Assembly (NCBI GenBank): GCA_035771165.1 | Contig: JAWNZC010000023.1 | Span: forward strand, 3,458,001 to 3,522,000 | Source: Paragorgia papillata | Lineage: Eukaryota; Cnidaria; Anthozoa; Scleralcyonacea; Coralliidae | DNA: 64,000 nt | Direction of reading: 5' to 3' | In this document: positions 44,366 to 54,530 of the stretch, one piece after another | How positions within the stretch are numbered: position 1 is the first letter of the stretch | Layout: every line of letters starts with the position of its first letter | Translations under genes and position numbers: made by a program | Notes under the pieces: model-generated | What the model saw: the letters and a program-made list of their open reading frames with translations, nothing else | What the model was told of the DNA's origin: nothing | Databases searched by the model: none

Positions 44366-46191
44366 CAATCTACAGACACGGTGTTTCGCTGTACAACAGC
44401 TCATCAGTGTAGCTTGGAACAATCTGAATGAATTTCACCAATTACTTATACACATGCGATCGTCGGTGACAACCGCATGTGGGAAAGCATCGGTGAAATA
44501 CATTCAGATAGCGTGAAGTGCGCATGGGCCCAGAGTGCTCAAACTTCCACAAGGGTAGTGAGCGTTGCATTATCGCTAATAGGTACCCATGGCAACTTCA
44601 CAGAGTGCTCAACAACACCGAAGTGAAGGAGCATACATAGTTCAATCTACAGACACGGTGTTTCGCTGTACAACAGCTCATCAGTGTAGCTTGGAACAAT
44701 CTGAATGAATTTCACCAATTACTTATACACATGCGATCGTCGGTGACAACCGCATGTGGGAAAGCATCGGTGAAATACATTCAGATAGCGTGAAGTGCGC
44801 ATGGGCCCAGAGTGCTCAAACTTCCACAAGCGTAGTGAGCGTTGCATTATCGCTAATAGGTACCCATGGCAACTTCACAGAGTGCTCAACAACACCGAAG
44901 TGAAGGAGCATACATAGTTCAATCTACAGACACGGTGTTTCGCTGTACAACAGCTCATCAGTGTAGCTTGGAACAATCTGAATGAATTTTACCAATTACT
45001 TATACACATGCGATCGTCGGTGACAACCACATGTGGGAAAGCATCGGTGAAATACATTCAGATAGCGTGAAGTGCGCATGGGCCCAGAGTGCTCAAACTT
45101 CCACAAGGGTAGTGAGCGTTGCATTATCGCTAATAGGTACCCATGGCAACTTCACAGAGTGCTCAACAACACCGAAGTGAAGGAGCATACATAGTTCAAT
45201 CTACAGACACGGTGTTTCGCTGTACAACAGCTCATCAGTGTAGCTTGGAACAATCTGAATGAATTTCACCAATTACTTATACACATGCGATCGTCGGTGA
45301 CAACCGCATGTGGGAAAGCATCGGTGAAATACATTCAGATAGCGTGAAGTGCGCATGGGCCCAGAGTGCTCAAACTTCCACAAGCGTAGTGAGCGTTGCA
45401 TTATCGCTAATAGGTACCCATGGCAACTTCACAGAGTGCTCAACAACACCGAAGTGAAGGAGCATACATAGTTCAATCTACAGACACGGTGTTTCGCTGT
45501 ACAACAGCTCATCAGTGTAGCTTGGAACAATCTGAATGAATTTTACCAATTACTTATACACATGCGATCGTCGGTGACAACCACATGTGGGAAAGCATCG
45601 GTGAAATACATTCAGATAGCGTGAAGTGCGCATGGGCCCAGAGTGCTCAAACTTCCACAAGGGTAGTGAGCGTTGCATTATCGCTAATAGGTACCCATGG
45701 CAACTTCACAGAGTGCTCAACAACACCGAAGTGAAGGAGCATACATAGTTCAATCTACAGACACGGTGTTTCGCTGTACAACAGCTCATCAGTCTAGCTT
45801 GGAACAATCTGAATGAATTTTACCAATTACTTATACACATGCGATCGTCGGTGACAACCACATGTGGGAAAGCATCGGTGAAATACATTCAGATAGCGTG
45901 AAGTGCGCATGGGCCCAGAGTGCTCAAACTTCCACAAGGGTAGTGAGCGTTGCATTATCGCTAATAGGTACCCATGGCAACTTCACAGAGTGCTCAACAA
46001 CACCGAAGTGAAGGAGCATACATAGTTCAATCTACAGACACGGTGTTTCGCTGTACAACAGCTCATCAGTGTAGCTTGGAACAATCTGAATGAATTTTAC
46101 CAATTACTTATACACATGCGATCGTCGGTGACAACCGCATGTGGGAAAGCATCGGTGAAATAAATTCAGATAGCGTGAAGTGCGCATGGGC

Positions 46192-46194
<3 letters not shown>
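44361..46194 (-). repeat. tandem array of 277-bp hammerhead ribozyme units
   Basis: TAGTTCAATCTACAGACACG starts at 44361, 44638, 44915, 45192, 45469, 45746 and 46023, so there are six full units of exactly 277 bp and a seventh of about 172 bp. Units are nearly identical. On the minus strand each contains a type I hammerhead. No open frame of note runs through the unit. Transcription of the minus strand would give RNA that cuts itself into 277-nt monomers. Type I hammerheads with minimal stem III are known from Penelope-like elements, metazoan retrozymes and several animal satellite DNAs, where circular RNAs have been reported. The copies lack any protein gene, so amplification must use other machinery. 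Confidence 0.92.
44370..44412 (-). ncRNA. type I hammerhead ribozyme (first of seven)
   Basis: On the minus strand: CTACA, CTGATGA, stem II GCTGT/ACAGC with a 3-nt loop, GAAA, stem III reduced to about 3 bp (ACA/TGT), GTC, TGTAG. Cleavage is expected between 44375 and 44374. Equivalent ribozymes lie at 44647-44689, 44924-44966, 45201-45243, 45478-45520, 45755-45797 and 46032-46074. Only the sixth has a change, one mismatch in stem I; the core is intact in all seven. Such a short stem III usually makes monomers weak and dimers active. Confidence 0.88.

Positions 46195-46246
<52 letters not shown>
46193..46246. repeat. AT microsatellite after the hammerhead array
   Basis: TA run that truncates the seventh unit. 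Confidence 0.9.
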
Positions 46247-46247
<1 letters not shown>

Positions 46248-46318
46248 GTATTTATTAAACATGTTGCTTCTTACGCATGCTCTGATTGGCCCTTAAGCTG
46301 GATCTCGTAAGCTCTCTA

Positions 46319-46545
46319 GCCGGTTTTCCACTAGGCGATTTTTTTCGCGCGAATTAGCGACTTTTTTTGTTCGAATTCAATAGATTTCTGATTAGTTCCA
46401 GCTCAGAGCTCATGAGACAAAAGAAAAAGTCGCTTCGCGCGGAAAAAGTCGCCTAGTGGAAAACCAGCTTCAGGTGGAACTAATTAGCCAAGCCAAAAGC
46501 AAAAGGTCGCTTCGCTCGAAAAATATCGCCTAGTGGAAAACAGCC
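46319..46545. mobile_element. MITE with GGTTTTCCACTAGGCGA ends
   Basis: GCCGGTTTTCCACTAGGCGA at the left and its near-complement at the right. A third copy of the block (GCCTAGTGGAAAACCAGC) lies in the middle at about 46451-46470, so two nested or tandem copies may share an end. Confidence 0.65.
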
Positions 46546-46785
46546 TTGAAGCGTACGAGTACATGCATAAACACGGAATTTTCCCTTGCTATATCAGGGG
46601 ACTATAGTCATTATTTATAGCCGGGGTTGGGGGCGAAGAGAAAATACCTTGGAGCGCAAACATTTTTTAACCCCATCATTTGTAAAACAAAAAATGCTTT
46701 AACCCCACCACTGTTTATAGATAGAAATAAAATTTACCCCACCCCTATATAGCCCTACACCTATATTATTACATACCCTTTACAT

Positions 46786-47034
46786 CATAGAGATCATATA
46801 AATACTGACAGGGGGCATCCTATCTTAATTTCAGTCAACCGCGGGTAATAACCAATTGAAGGCCGCCATCTTGGATTTTTTTGGAGGCAAACATTAGGGG
46901 TGTTGGTTGGCAAAGGACTGGGTCTAGTACATTTGCCAACCAATTGACTGAAATATCATAGGTAATGGCGGCTGCCATGTGGTTACCAAATTTTCCCGCC
47001 AAATGCCCCCTCTAGTATTTATATGATCTCTATG
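46786..47034. mobile_element. 249-bp MITE
   Basis: CATAGAGATCATATAAATAC and GTATTTATATGATCTCTATG are inverted ends, each followed inward by a G- or C-run and GCAT/ATGC. Inner words GGTTGGCAAA and TTTGCCAACC also pair. There is no coding capacity. Confidence 0.75.
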
Positions 47035-48039
47035 CTTTACATAGTAATTTACCCTGGCTAAAACCAGATGATTTAATTCATCAAGGTAAAATTTTCATGG
47101 CAGTCAATGTGCTAATCACAGTGCATGGTGAAAAGAAAAAGAAAGCCAGGAGAAAAATCGAGCAGGTGTAAGAACAAAAAAAAAAGAAAGCAATATTAAG
47201 TCCGAGAAAGAATACTGACTGAGGAGTCTGAGATTTGTAGCAGAAGAATCCGATCTGCTTGAAACATTGTTTTCGGATTTTGGAACACTATTTTCTGTGC
47301 TTCCCTCTATGTCTGCAGTTTAGCATGCGTATATCAAGTCAATTTCAAGTCAAACCGTGTTTAGATGAATCAGACATTCAAGTCGATCCATGCTGGAGTC
47401 TCAAGTCAATCCACTCCACTGCGTCAGCCTGGTTCCCAGGCCTCTCTTTTTAACGTCGAGCGGCAGACCGAAATTGTGAGAGGCCTGGAATAAAATGTTT
47501 TGCTTGCCCCAAATCTGGCCCCAAAACTGGCCCCAAATTATACAGGCCCCAAACGGCCGTTTGGCGGAAAACCAAGGCAGATAACACTCGCGTCGGTCTG
47601 CACAATTCTTTATAACATCATATAGCAAGGTTGGTCTACTGCCGAAACGTTAAAATAGCATATTTCGATTTGTTTAAATGTGTTTCAACACAATCACTTC
47701 CTACGCCGAACACTACTTTATAAAGCCTCGTATGTAACGACCTTTTAACGTAATGTACAATAAAGAAACCTACTCGTTTGCTGTCTGCTCTCAAGAAGAA
47801 GTTTGTTTAAGTGCCCTCGTTCATAAAGATTAAAGAATCCGAGCTCCAGCATGATTCATGATAACACATGAACATTTTCCGCTAGTCCTCTCGCTCGATC
47901 CCTATTCTGTGACGTCACCAAAATAAGTTCGAGAGAAAAGAGGACTAGGAACTAGTCAGCCACTGCGTATATATTGACTTCAGCCATTCGTTTTAATCAG
48001 ATCGAAAAATCTCAATCTTCTTCATGTAAACACAAGGAG
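47035..48039. other. no recognised gene; small repeat fragments
   Basis: A GCCTGG..AGAGGCCTGG foldback lies at 47430-47490, a decayed CTGCCGAAAC-type fragment at 47626-47725, and a GTCCTCTC..GAGAGAAAAGAGGAC foldback at 47880-47953. Confidence 0.4.
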
Positions 48040-48161
48040 AAACAACATGGTCGTGGCTAGATGGGATACTCGCAGTTGAGGTGACCGCGAGGTACTAGGT
48101 CCGAGTCAACTTCGGAAAAATCATCGGGATTCGGATTTTTGTACTCGGATTTTTCAAAATG

Positions 48162-48233
48162 GCGGCCACAATTTCAATCCAAGGAGTGACAAAACTCAAC
48201 GAAGACAATAGACACCTCAATGAAGAACAAAGT
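48162..48233 (+). other. exon-like segment in the element's inverted end
   Basis: Starting ATGGCGGCCACAATTTC, a 24-codon frame (MAATISIQGVTKL... LNEEQ) runs to AACAAA|GTAAGA, a good splice donor. The right arm carries the same segment on the other strand but with 5 extra bases (GTGGA duplication) that shift the frame. It could be the first coding exon of a lost transposase or a captured host exon driven from the terminal repeat; neither can be decided here. Confidence 0.35.
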
Positions 48234-48382
48234 AAGAATTTGTAAGAATAATAAGATTTAAGACTCTAAAGTTTTTATTTTATTAAGAATCGTGGTGCAA
48301 ATTTAGTAGAATGCTTGTGGTAGTCTAGACGAATTTTTATGGCTCATAAAATGTTACAAATATATATATATATATATATATA

Positions 48383-48489
48383 CAGTGGCGTGGTGGCAGG
48401 GGGGGGGCAAGGCCCCCCAACTGGGGGTGCAGAAGGGGCACCAAAACCAATCTGCCCACCCCAGCCTGAAACTTGCCACCACGCCACTG
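48383..48489. mobile_element. 107-bp deletion derivative with CAGTGGCGTGGTGGC ends
   Basis: CAGTGGCGTGGTGGC and GCCACCACGCCACTG are inverted ends; the element sits inside a TA run. A longer relative is at 49182-49674. The ends resemble hAT-type CAGTGGCG termini, but the target is a microsatellite, so the duplication cannot be read. Confidence 0.7.
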
Positions 48490-48530
48490 TATATATATAT
48501 ATTTATATATATATACTGTATATATATATA

Positions 48531-48929
48531 CAGTGTGTATAAAAAAACAGGAACCCTTAGAAAATGAATTAGTATTCTTTTCAAACAACCTATTTTTTTA
48601 AATATTTTTTTTTAATTTGCCCAGGGGCAGGTGCAACTACAAAAGGACACGAGGTCCCATACTAGTACACCTGCAGTAGTTTGAAAGCCCTAAACACTTC
48701 TCTGAAGCCACGGATGCATAAAAAGCACGGTTTTATACACCTGGGAAATTAATCAGCACATAAGTTAAACAAGAAGAGAAAAAGCTTTTAAATACTTTCA
48801 CCATGCATACACTTCAAGTTATCTTAATTTCCCGGCAGGTGTATTAGACCGTGTTTTTTATGCACCGTGGCTCAGAAGTGTTTAGGGCTTTCAAACTACT
48901 GCAATAGGTTGTTTGAAAAGAATACTACT
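48531..48929. mobile_element. truncated mariner-type MITE with an inserted tail
   Basis: It starts CAGTGTGTATAAAAAAACAG and follows the element at 22624 closely but lacks the last 20-30 bases. At about 48590-48666 about 75 bases are inserted that look like the 3' end of a minus-strand LINE or SINE (GCACCTGCCCCTGGGC then A/T-rich tail). Confidence 0.65.
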
Positions 48930-48968
48930 TGGATTTAATGGTAGAGACTTGGTATTTATGTCTAGGCC

Positions 48969-49094
48969 ATTTAAGATTCATGCTCCTGTATTGTGATTAA
49001 TTAATAAAGTCATATACGGTATATATATATATATATATATATACCGTATATGACTTTATTAATTAATCACAATACAGGAGCATGAATCTTAAAT
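48969..49094. repeat. perfect 126-bp palindrome
   Basis: ATTTAAGATTCATGCTCCTG through TCATATACGGT is followed by a TA run and then the exact inverse. The symmetry is perfect about the centre at 49031/49032. It could extrude a cruciform and may be a fold-back assembly or replication product. Confidence 0.9.
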
Positions 49095-49181
49095 TATTTT
49101 GCTCTATCTATATATGGTATTGAGCACTCTCTAACATTTCGTGAACCATAACTCACTTATATATATATATATATACATATA

Positions 49182-49674
49182 CAGTGGCGTGGTGGCAAGT
49201 TTCAGGCTGGGGTGGCCAGATTAGCTTTGGTGCCCCCCCCCCCCCCACCCCCCCAAAAAAAATATGAAAGAAAGACATTACTGTATTTGATAAATGATCA
49301 CATTTTTTGTTTAAAAATAACTGAAGTAGCAATATAATATAATATTACAACAAACAACGGGTGCTCTCAAAGACCATGCCAATGCAAGTGGCGAAGTAGC
49401 GCCAAACCTCTACGGGGGGTGGGGTCTGAGAGTCTCTGATATGCCATTTCCTGCATTTTGGAGTGAGATTTTACAGAATTCTCAAGATTATAAAACTTCA
49501 TAGAAAACACAAAAGATTACAGATTTCAGATCTTTATATCCCCCCATTGAAGACCTAGCTATACAAAGAAATAGGTTTATTTTGTTCAGTTTTGGAGCCC
49601 TTGCTAGGTTTGGTGCCCCTTTTCGGGCAACCCCAGTTGGTGGGCCCTTGTCTCCCCCTGCCACCACGCCACTG
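49182..49674. mobile_element. 493-bp element with CAGTGGCGTGGTGGC ends
   Basis: Same ends as the small copy at 48383 and likewise inserted in a TA run. Poly-C and poly-A tracts lie at 49235-49262. There is no coding capacity. Confidence 0.7.
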
Positions 49675-49706
<32 letters not shown>

Positions 49707-50054
49707 TATATTATATTATCTTTGTCAACATTTTATTTTATATGAGCCATAAAAATTCGTCTAGACTACTACAAGCATTTTACTAAATTTGCACCACGAT
49801 TCTTAATAAAATAAAAACTTTAGAGTCTTAAATCTTATTATTCTTACAAATTCTTACTTTGTTCTTCATTGAGGTGTCTATTGTCTTCGTTGAGTTTTGT
49901 CACTCCACTCCTTGGATTGAAATTGTGGCCGCCATTTTGAAAAATCCGAGTACAAAAATCCGAATCCCGATGATTGTTCCGAAGTTGACTCGGACCTAGT
50001 ACCTCGCGGTCACCTCAACTGCGAGTATCCCATCTAGCCACGACCAAACAACAT

Positions 50055-50409
50055 GGGGGATTTGACTTGAACACTCAATCCGCTTAATGTAAACAGGGCC
50101 TTAGATGGGATTTGACATTGTCTTGCAGCTGGTTGGACTTTTGATGGATTTATGATGGGATTGATGGATTTAAGCCAAATCATTAGACTTGACTCGACAC
50201 AAAAGCAACGTCTAAAGAGAGAAAAGATAACCTTTTACTTTACGTTGAAGGGAAAAAAATTGACGCAGCATTCCGAATTTCAGGATTAAGTGTATTATAA
50301 ATGTCACATGCTACCTAAGTTAAACTTTTTTTGTACTTTAAAGATAATTTGAATGAGTATGCTCAATATGTTAGCTCAAACATGACCGAGTTAGCATATA
50401 AGCAGACGA
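50055..50409. other. no recognised gene
   Basis: Short GATGGGATTTGACATTG-like direct repeats at 50054-50165; nothing else. Confidence 0.4.
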
Positions 50410-50413
50410 TTAA

Positions 50414-51370
50414 AGTGCCACTAACCCCAAAACGTTTTTTGCACGAATAAACATCGCCAATCCAAATGATGAAGAATGCAATATAAATTAACTAAATTGG
50501 TAAAATCCTCTTGATTTAAGAATCGATTGAAGTGGCGATAATGACGGACACGACGGAGCACTTGGGAGACTGCGTCGAGAAGGGTTTGTGACGTAATACC
50601 AGGAATTCTATATTTTTTTACTGTAAAGGGTATTGGCAACAAAAATTAAGTTTGTCTAATTTGAAAGAACTCATAAAATTGTAATAGAAGATCCTTTACA
50701 ACTTTTTCGTATCTTTCTGCGTTTTCAAGATGGTCTCTGACGTCAGGAGTGGGGTAAAATATTTTCATACAGAGCAAAATCACTTACATATCTAACAAGA
50801 AATGTTCAGCGTCGCAAGGAGTTTTTATGTGCACAGTTTCAAATGATTTCGCTGAACAAACTTAGAGATATAACTGGTTTTGCTACATGTGAAAATATTT
50901 TACCCCACACCTGACGTCAGAGACTATTCATTTACATATCAAACAAATTGAAATATCTTGAAAACGAAGAGAGATACGAAAAAGTTGTAAAGGATGTTCT
51001 ATTACAATTTATGAGTTCTTTCAAATTAGACAAACTTAATTTTTGTTGCCAATACCCTGTAAAGTAAATAGGAAAGAACGTACCCAGGTTACGTTTATAG
51101 CCAATTTGGCGATATTTTTCATTTTAATTCTTTTTTTATAGTTCCAGCGTACTACACTTCATAGATTTTTGAAGACGAATTCCTGGTATTACGTCATACG
51201 CATCCTATACCCATTCCCTTCACTGCTCCGCCATGGGACAAACAGATGCGAAATTTTGCAAGTTTGAAGGGGCATAAAAAATGAAAATAACAGAAAAGAT
51301 ATGTTGGTGCTAATATACTCAACAAGGGCTATTTGAATCCCGAGAACAATTTTTTGGGGTTAGTGGCACT
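50414..51370. mobile_element. TTAA-flanked element, family C, split by a family B insertion
   Basis: AGTGCCACTAACCCC and GGGGTTAGTGGCACT are inverted ends, flanked by TTAA at 50410-50413 and 51371-51374. The family B element at 50627-51058 interrupts it. A related uninterrupted sequence at about 53880-54240 shows the site before insertion. A solo left end lies at 52856. Confidence 0.8.
50627..51058. mobile_element. family B element nested in family C
   Basis: AGGGTATTGGCAACAAAAAT and its complement are the ends. GTAA flanks both sides (50623-50626 and 51059-51062), a one-base variant of TTAA. The empty site at about 54131 reads TTACTGTAAAATAG, which confirms the boundaries. Confidence 0.85.
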
Positions 51371-51374
51371 TTAA

Positions 51375-52851
51375 CAGAACATTGACGGATTGTTCTATAT
51401 ACTGACAGAAAGAAAGCTAATATAAATTGGCATTTCTTGTATTATAACTGTGAACTTGATCTGTTCTTGACCTTACATCTTCTATAATCTACCATGGTGT
51501 TGCGGTTAGCACAAACGCCTAATCCATGCAGGGGTGGGCCGCGACTACAAATATTTGTAGATTATATCGAGCCACTTAATTAAGTCTTTAAGAAAATAGA
51601 GTTAATTACAATTACCGTTTACTTGTTAACAAATAATAATAATATTTATTCAGGATATCACGTCACCGAAGTGTTTTGCAGTTCGCTACAAAATGAGTAA
51701 TGTAGTTATGAATATCAAAGCCCAGCATATTATTTTCATAAAAGCCATTGAGTCGGACACGAGAGTAAAATCATAATATTTAATTTAATTAGTAATGTAG
51801 TTCGCTACTGACTATAGGTATCATTTTTAACATAGCTATTCCTTTCTTCAAAATTGTAGTTCGCTCGCAACTGTGCGAATTATAGCTAGTTCCGTCCTTG
51901 ATTAAATAATTACAGAAAAATAGTTAATTTCCTCGTCTGTGAGATGCCGCCCATGTACAAGCCTAATCAACTGGCTTAGCCAGAATAAAATCCACTATAA
52001 TATGATAAACTAGAAGTTACTATCGCAAGGAAGTGCTGCCTGGTACAAAATTGGATAAGGGTGTAAAAGAAATAAGAAATAATTTTAAAAAGCCTTGTGT
52101 TTTTAAGGTTGTTAGTACTGGCTTAATTATCCAGAATAAAATCCACTATAATATGATAAAATAGAACGGCGCCGGTTGCGAATGGAAAAATAGTTTACCA
52201 CAATAAGTTTCAACCCTTTTCCGTAATGATATGTTTTCTAATATAATAAAATAGATATAAGGTGTTTCAAACGGAACTATAAGCGAGATATGAAGTTTCA
52301 ACCCTTTTCCGTCACGATGTTTTTTCTTGGCTGAATAATTTCTATATATGGGCTTAGTCAGAATTAAGGTCCTCGGGTGATACGATATCTAGAAAACTAC
52401 GGTCTTAAAAGCGGAATTGTTCAAGATCTCCAAATGCATGCGTGCCAACTTATTGAGTTAAAATCTTCTCGATACGGATTGCGTGCGTGTATATTCCGCA
52501 GATAATCCGTCAATATGTGGGTTGCTACGGAAGAGGAAATCTCACAAATTACTGATCCTACACACTGGGAGACCAGCTCAAAAATAAGCATGTGTCTTCA
52601 GCTGCTTATAATATTCTTAAGGGCTGAGTACATGAGCCCAGCTAACTGGTAGCTGGGCTGACACGTGTCACGAAATTGTTTCCTCGGCCGCAAAAGGAGA
52701 TTTGCATTAACGTTTAGATTTGTTTTCATCTAAACTAAACCAATTCTTCTTTGTAAATTTAGTTTATGCGAGTTTTAAAACCACAGTAAGATCCTAATCA
52801 ATCGCGTGACCCAAGTTAACCGGGCTGGCCCGGTTCATGTAATCAGCCCCT
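51375..52851. other. no recognised gene; two short direct repeats
   Basis: AGAATAAAATCCACTATAAT occurs at about 51984 and 52133, and GTTTCAACCCTTTTCCGT at about 52207 and 52290. These look like an old local duplication. No coding sequence was recognised. Confidence 0.45.
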
Positions 52852-52855
52852 TAAA

Positions 52856-53068
52856 GTGCCACTAACCCAATTTTTTTGCGGAAAAAATTCGATAAGATAC
52901 GTTTTTTTATACGACAGTTTTTTTATAAGATCATCCGGGGTGTGGAACAGTCTCTCTGACCAAACAAAAGAAATAAACATTTACAACAAATTAAAAAAAT
53001 ATTTAAAAGAAAGATACTTTGCTTCTCATCAGAACACTAATTTTGATGTTGATTTCTCAAATTCATGA
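52856..53068 (+). pseudogene. C-terminal LINE fragment
   Basis: After a solo family C end (AGTGCCACTAACCCA), a frame reads FIRSSGVWNSLSDQ and a Lys-rich tail (KKYLKERYF). F-x-R-x-x-x-x-WN-x-L is typical of the end of CR1/L2-like ORF2 proteins. The boundary between the two pieces lies near 52880. Confidence 0.5.
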
Positions 53069-53070
53069 AT

Positions 53071-53432
53071 AATTCATGAGCTAATTAACCAATAATAAAG
53101 GCCCATTTGATCACGAGACGGCATTTGGATATCCCAGTGAAACACCTTCAACTACAAAGTATTCAATAGATTTTTCCTGCATACGTAATTAAGATATTTG
53201 ATGAAAGTCACTAGTGATCTTCCTCAAATATCTTAATTACGCATGCAAAGTCATAGTCATCCCAACAAAAATTCACACTCAAAAATGCTGTTATTTATTG
53301 ATTCACTTCTTGTCGTCTACAAAAAATGTAATATTACATCCACTAAATACACACTTCTCAAGAATAATACCACGGACCAGTACATACACTTTTCTCGCGA
53401 GAACTATCTCCAGTTCGGACTCATTTGAGAAG
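53071..53432. other. no recognised gene; small inverted repeat
   Basis: CATACGTAATTAAGATATTT at about 53180 and AAATATCTTAATTACGCATG at 53225 form a short foldback. Nothing else. Confidence 0.45.
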
Positions 53433-53587
53433 TCATATGAACAACTCAAGCTCGTGTCCCACCGGGGTATCCAAACACTCGAAAACAATTAACAAAAACA
53501 CTCGCGCTACGCGCTCGTGTTTTCATACATTGTTTTCTCGTGTTTGCATGATACCCCGGTGAAACACTCGCTCTCGTTGTTCATATA
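53433..53587. repeat. foldback MITE, family of 26149 and 32499
   Basis: CATATGAACAAC at the left and GTTGTTCATATA at the right; inner arms carry CACCGGGGTATCCAAACACT and its partner. The same plan as the copy at 26149 with different outer bases. Confidence 0.6.
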
Positions 53588-53879
53588 TTACATCGTGTCA
53601 ACCTGGCGCTCAGTTTGTCTAAGCTGTAGTTCTGAGAAACCTCGACTCGAAAAACGTCAGAGTTTGTTGTTAGTAGAAATGTATTTTGTATGTGTCGTTG
53701 ATTGTAAGTAGTATATGCAATCTTAATGATGTGACTGTGATGACGTTTCTGTCAGTGATTTTACAGTTCAACATAAGTATTCTTAATTTGTAATTATTGT
53801 ATAATTTGTAACAATATTTGTTAAAGGGAAGAGCCCTTGATTAAATAAATAAATAAAATAAAATAAATAAAGCAATATA

Positions 53880-54240
53880 TTATATTAACTAAATCGGTAA
53901 AATCCTCTTGATTCATCATGAAGCGATTAAAGTGGTGATAATGACTGACACGACGGCGCATCTGGGAGACTGAGCCGAGACGGCTTTGTGACGTGTCGTC
54001 ACTAAAAAGGATGACTCAACAGGGCTCGCCCAGTCTTTCCGCAGCTTCTCTAAAATATGTTGTCGAATACGTTTTGCAAAAAGCTACAACCTTGTGACGT
54101 AACACCAGGAATTCTTTATTTTCTTTACTGTAAAATAGCATAGGATAGAACGCACCCAGATTCCGTTTGTGGCCATTTTTGTGAGATCTTCAGTATACTA
54201 TAGCTACTCTAGACTGTTGAAGATGAATTTCTGCATGGTA
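53880..54240. mobile_element. family C relative with an empty insertion site
   Basis: AAATCGGTAAAATCCTCTTG, then AAGCGATTAAAGTGG, GACACGACGG and ACCAGGAATTCTTTATTTTC follow the order seen in 50480-50620 and 51060-51120, without the family B insertion. The outer ends are lost. Confidence 0.65.
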
Positions 54241-54530
54241 GTTACACCAACTGGAATATCTCAACAACGAAGCAAGGAAATGAAAAACTGCAAAATTTGT
54301 CATTTTAAGTGTTCTTCCAAATAAGACAGATGATTATTTCATATACTTAAACTGCGATATCACGAAAAAGCACGAGGTTAATAAAACACGTGGTATATAG
54401 AGCCTTTTAACAAGTATAGAATATACGTAATTTTCACCCTATGTCAATTTCTTTTCAATTTCTCTTTTGAATTCTTTTCAATTTTGTTTATTGTCTTATA
54501 GCTTTTGTATAATTCAAAAAAGCTGAAAAT

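Larger units (their letters stand above)
48049..50045. mobile_element. Mutator-like element with 310-bp inverted ends and 9-bp duplication
   Basis: GGTCGTGGCTAGATGGGATA at the left is matched in inverse at the right, and the inverted arms continue for about 310 bases (48049-48358 and about 49727-50045). A perfect 9-bp duplication AAACAACAT lies at 48040-48048 and 50046-50054. Long terminal inverted repeats with a 9-bp duplication are the hallmark of Mutator-like elements. The interior is filled with other transposons and no transposase is visible. Confidence 0.85.

Noticed and set aside
44361..46194. CRISPR or rDNA spacer array
   Set aside because: No spacer variation and no rRNA sequence; the hammerhead core explains the conserved part.
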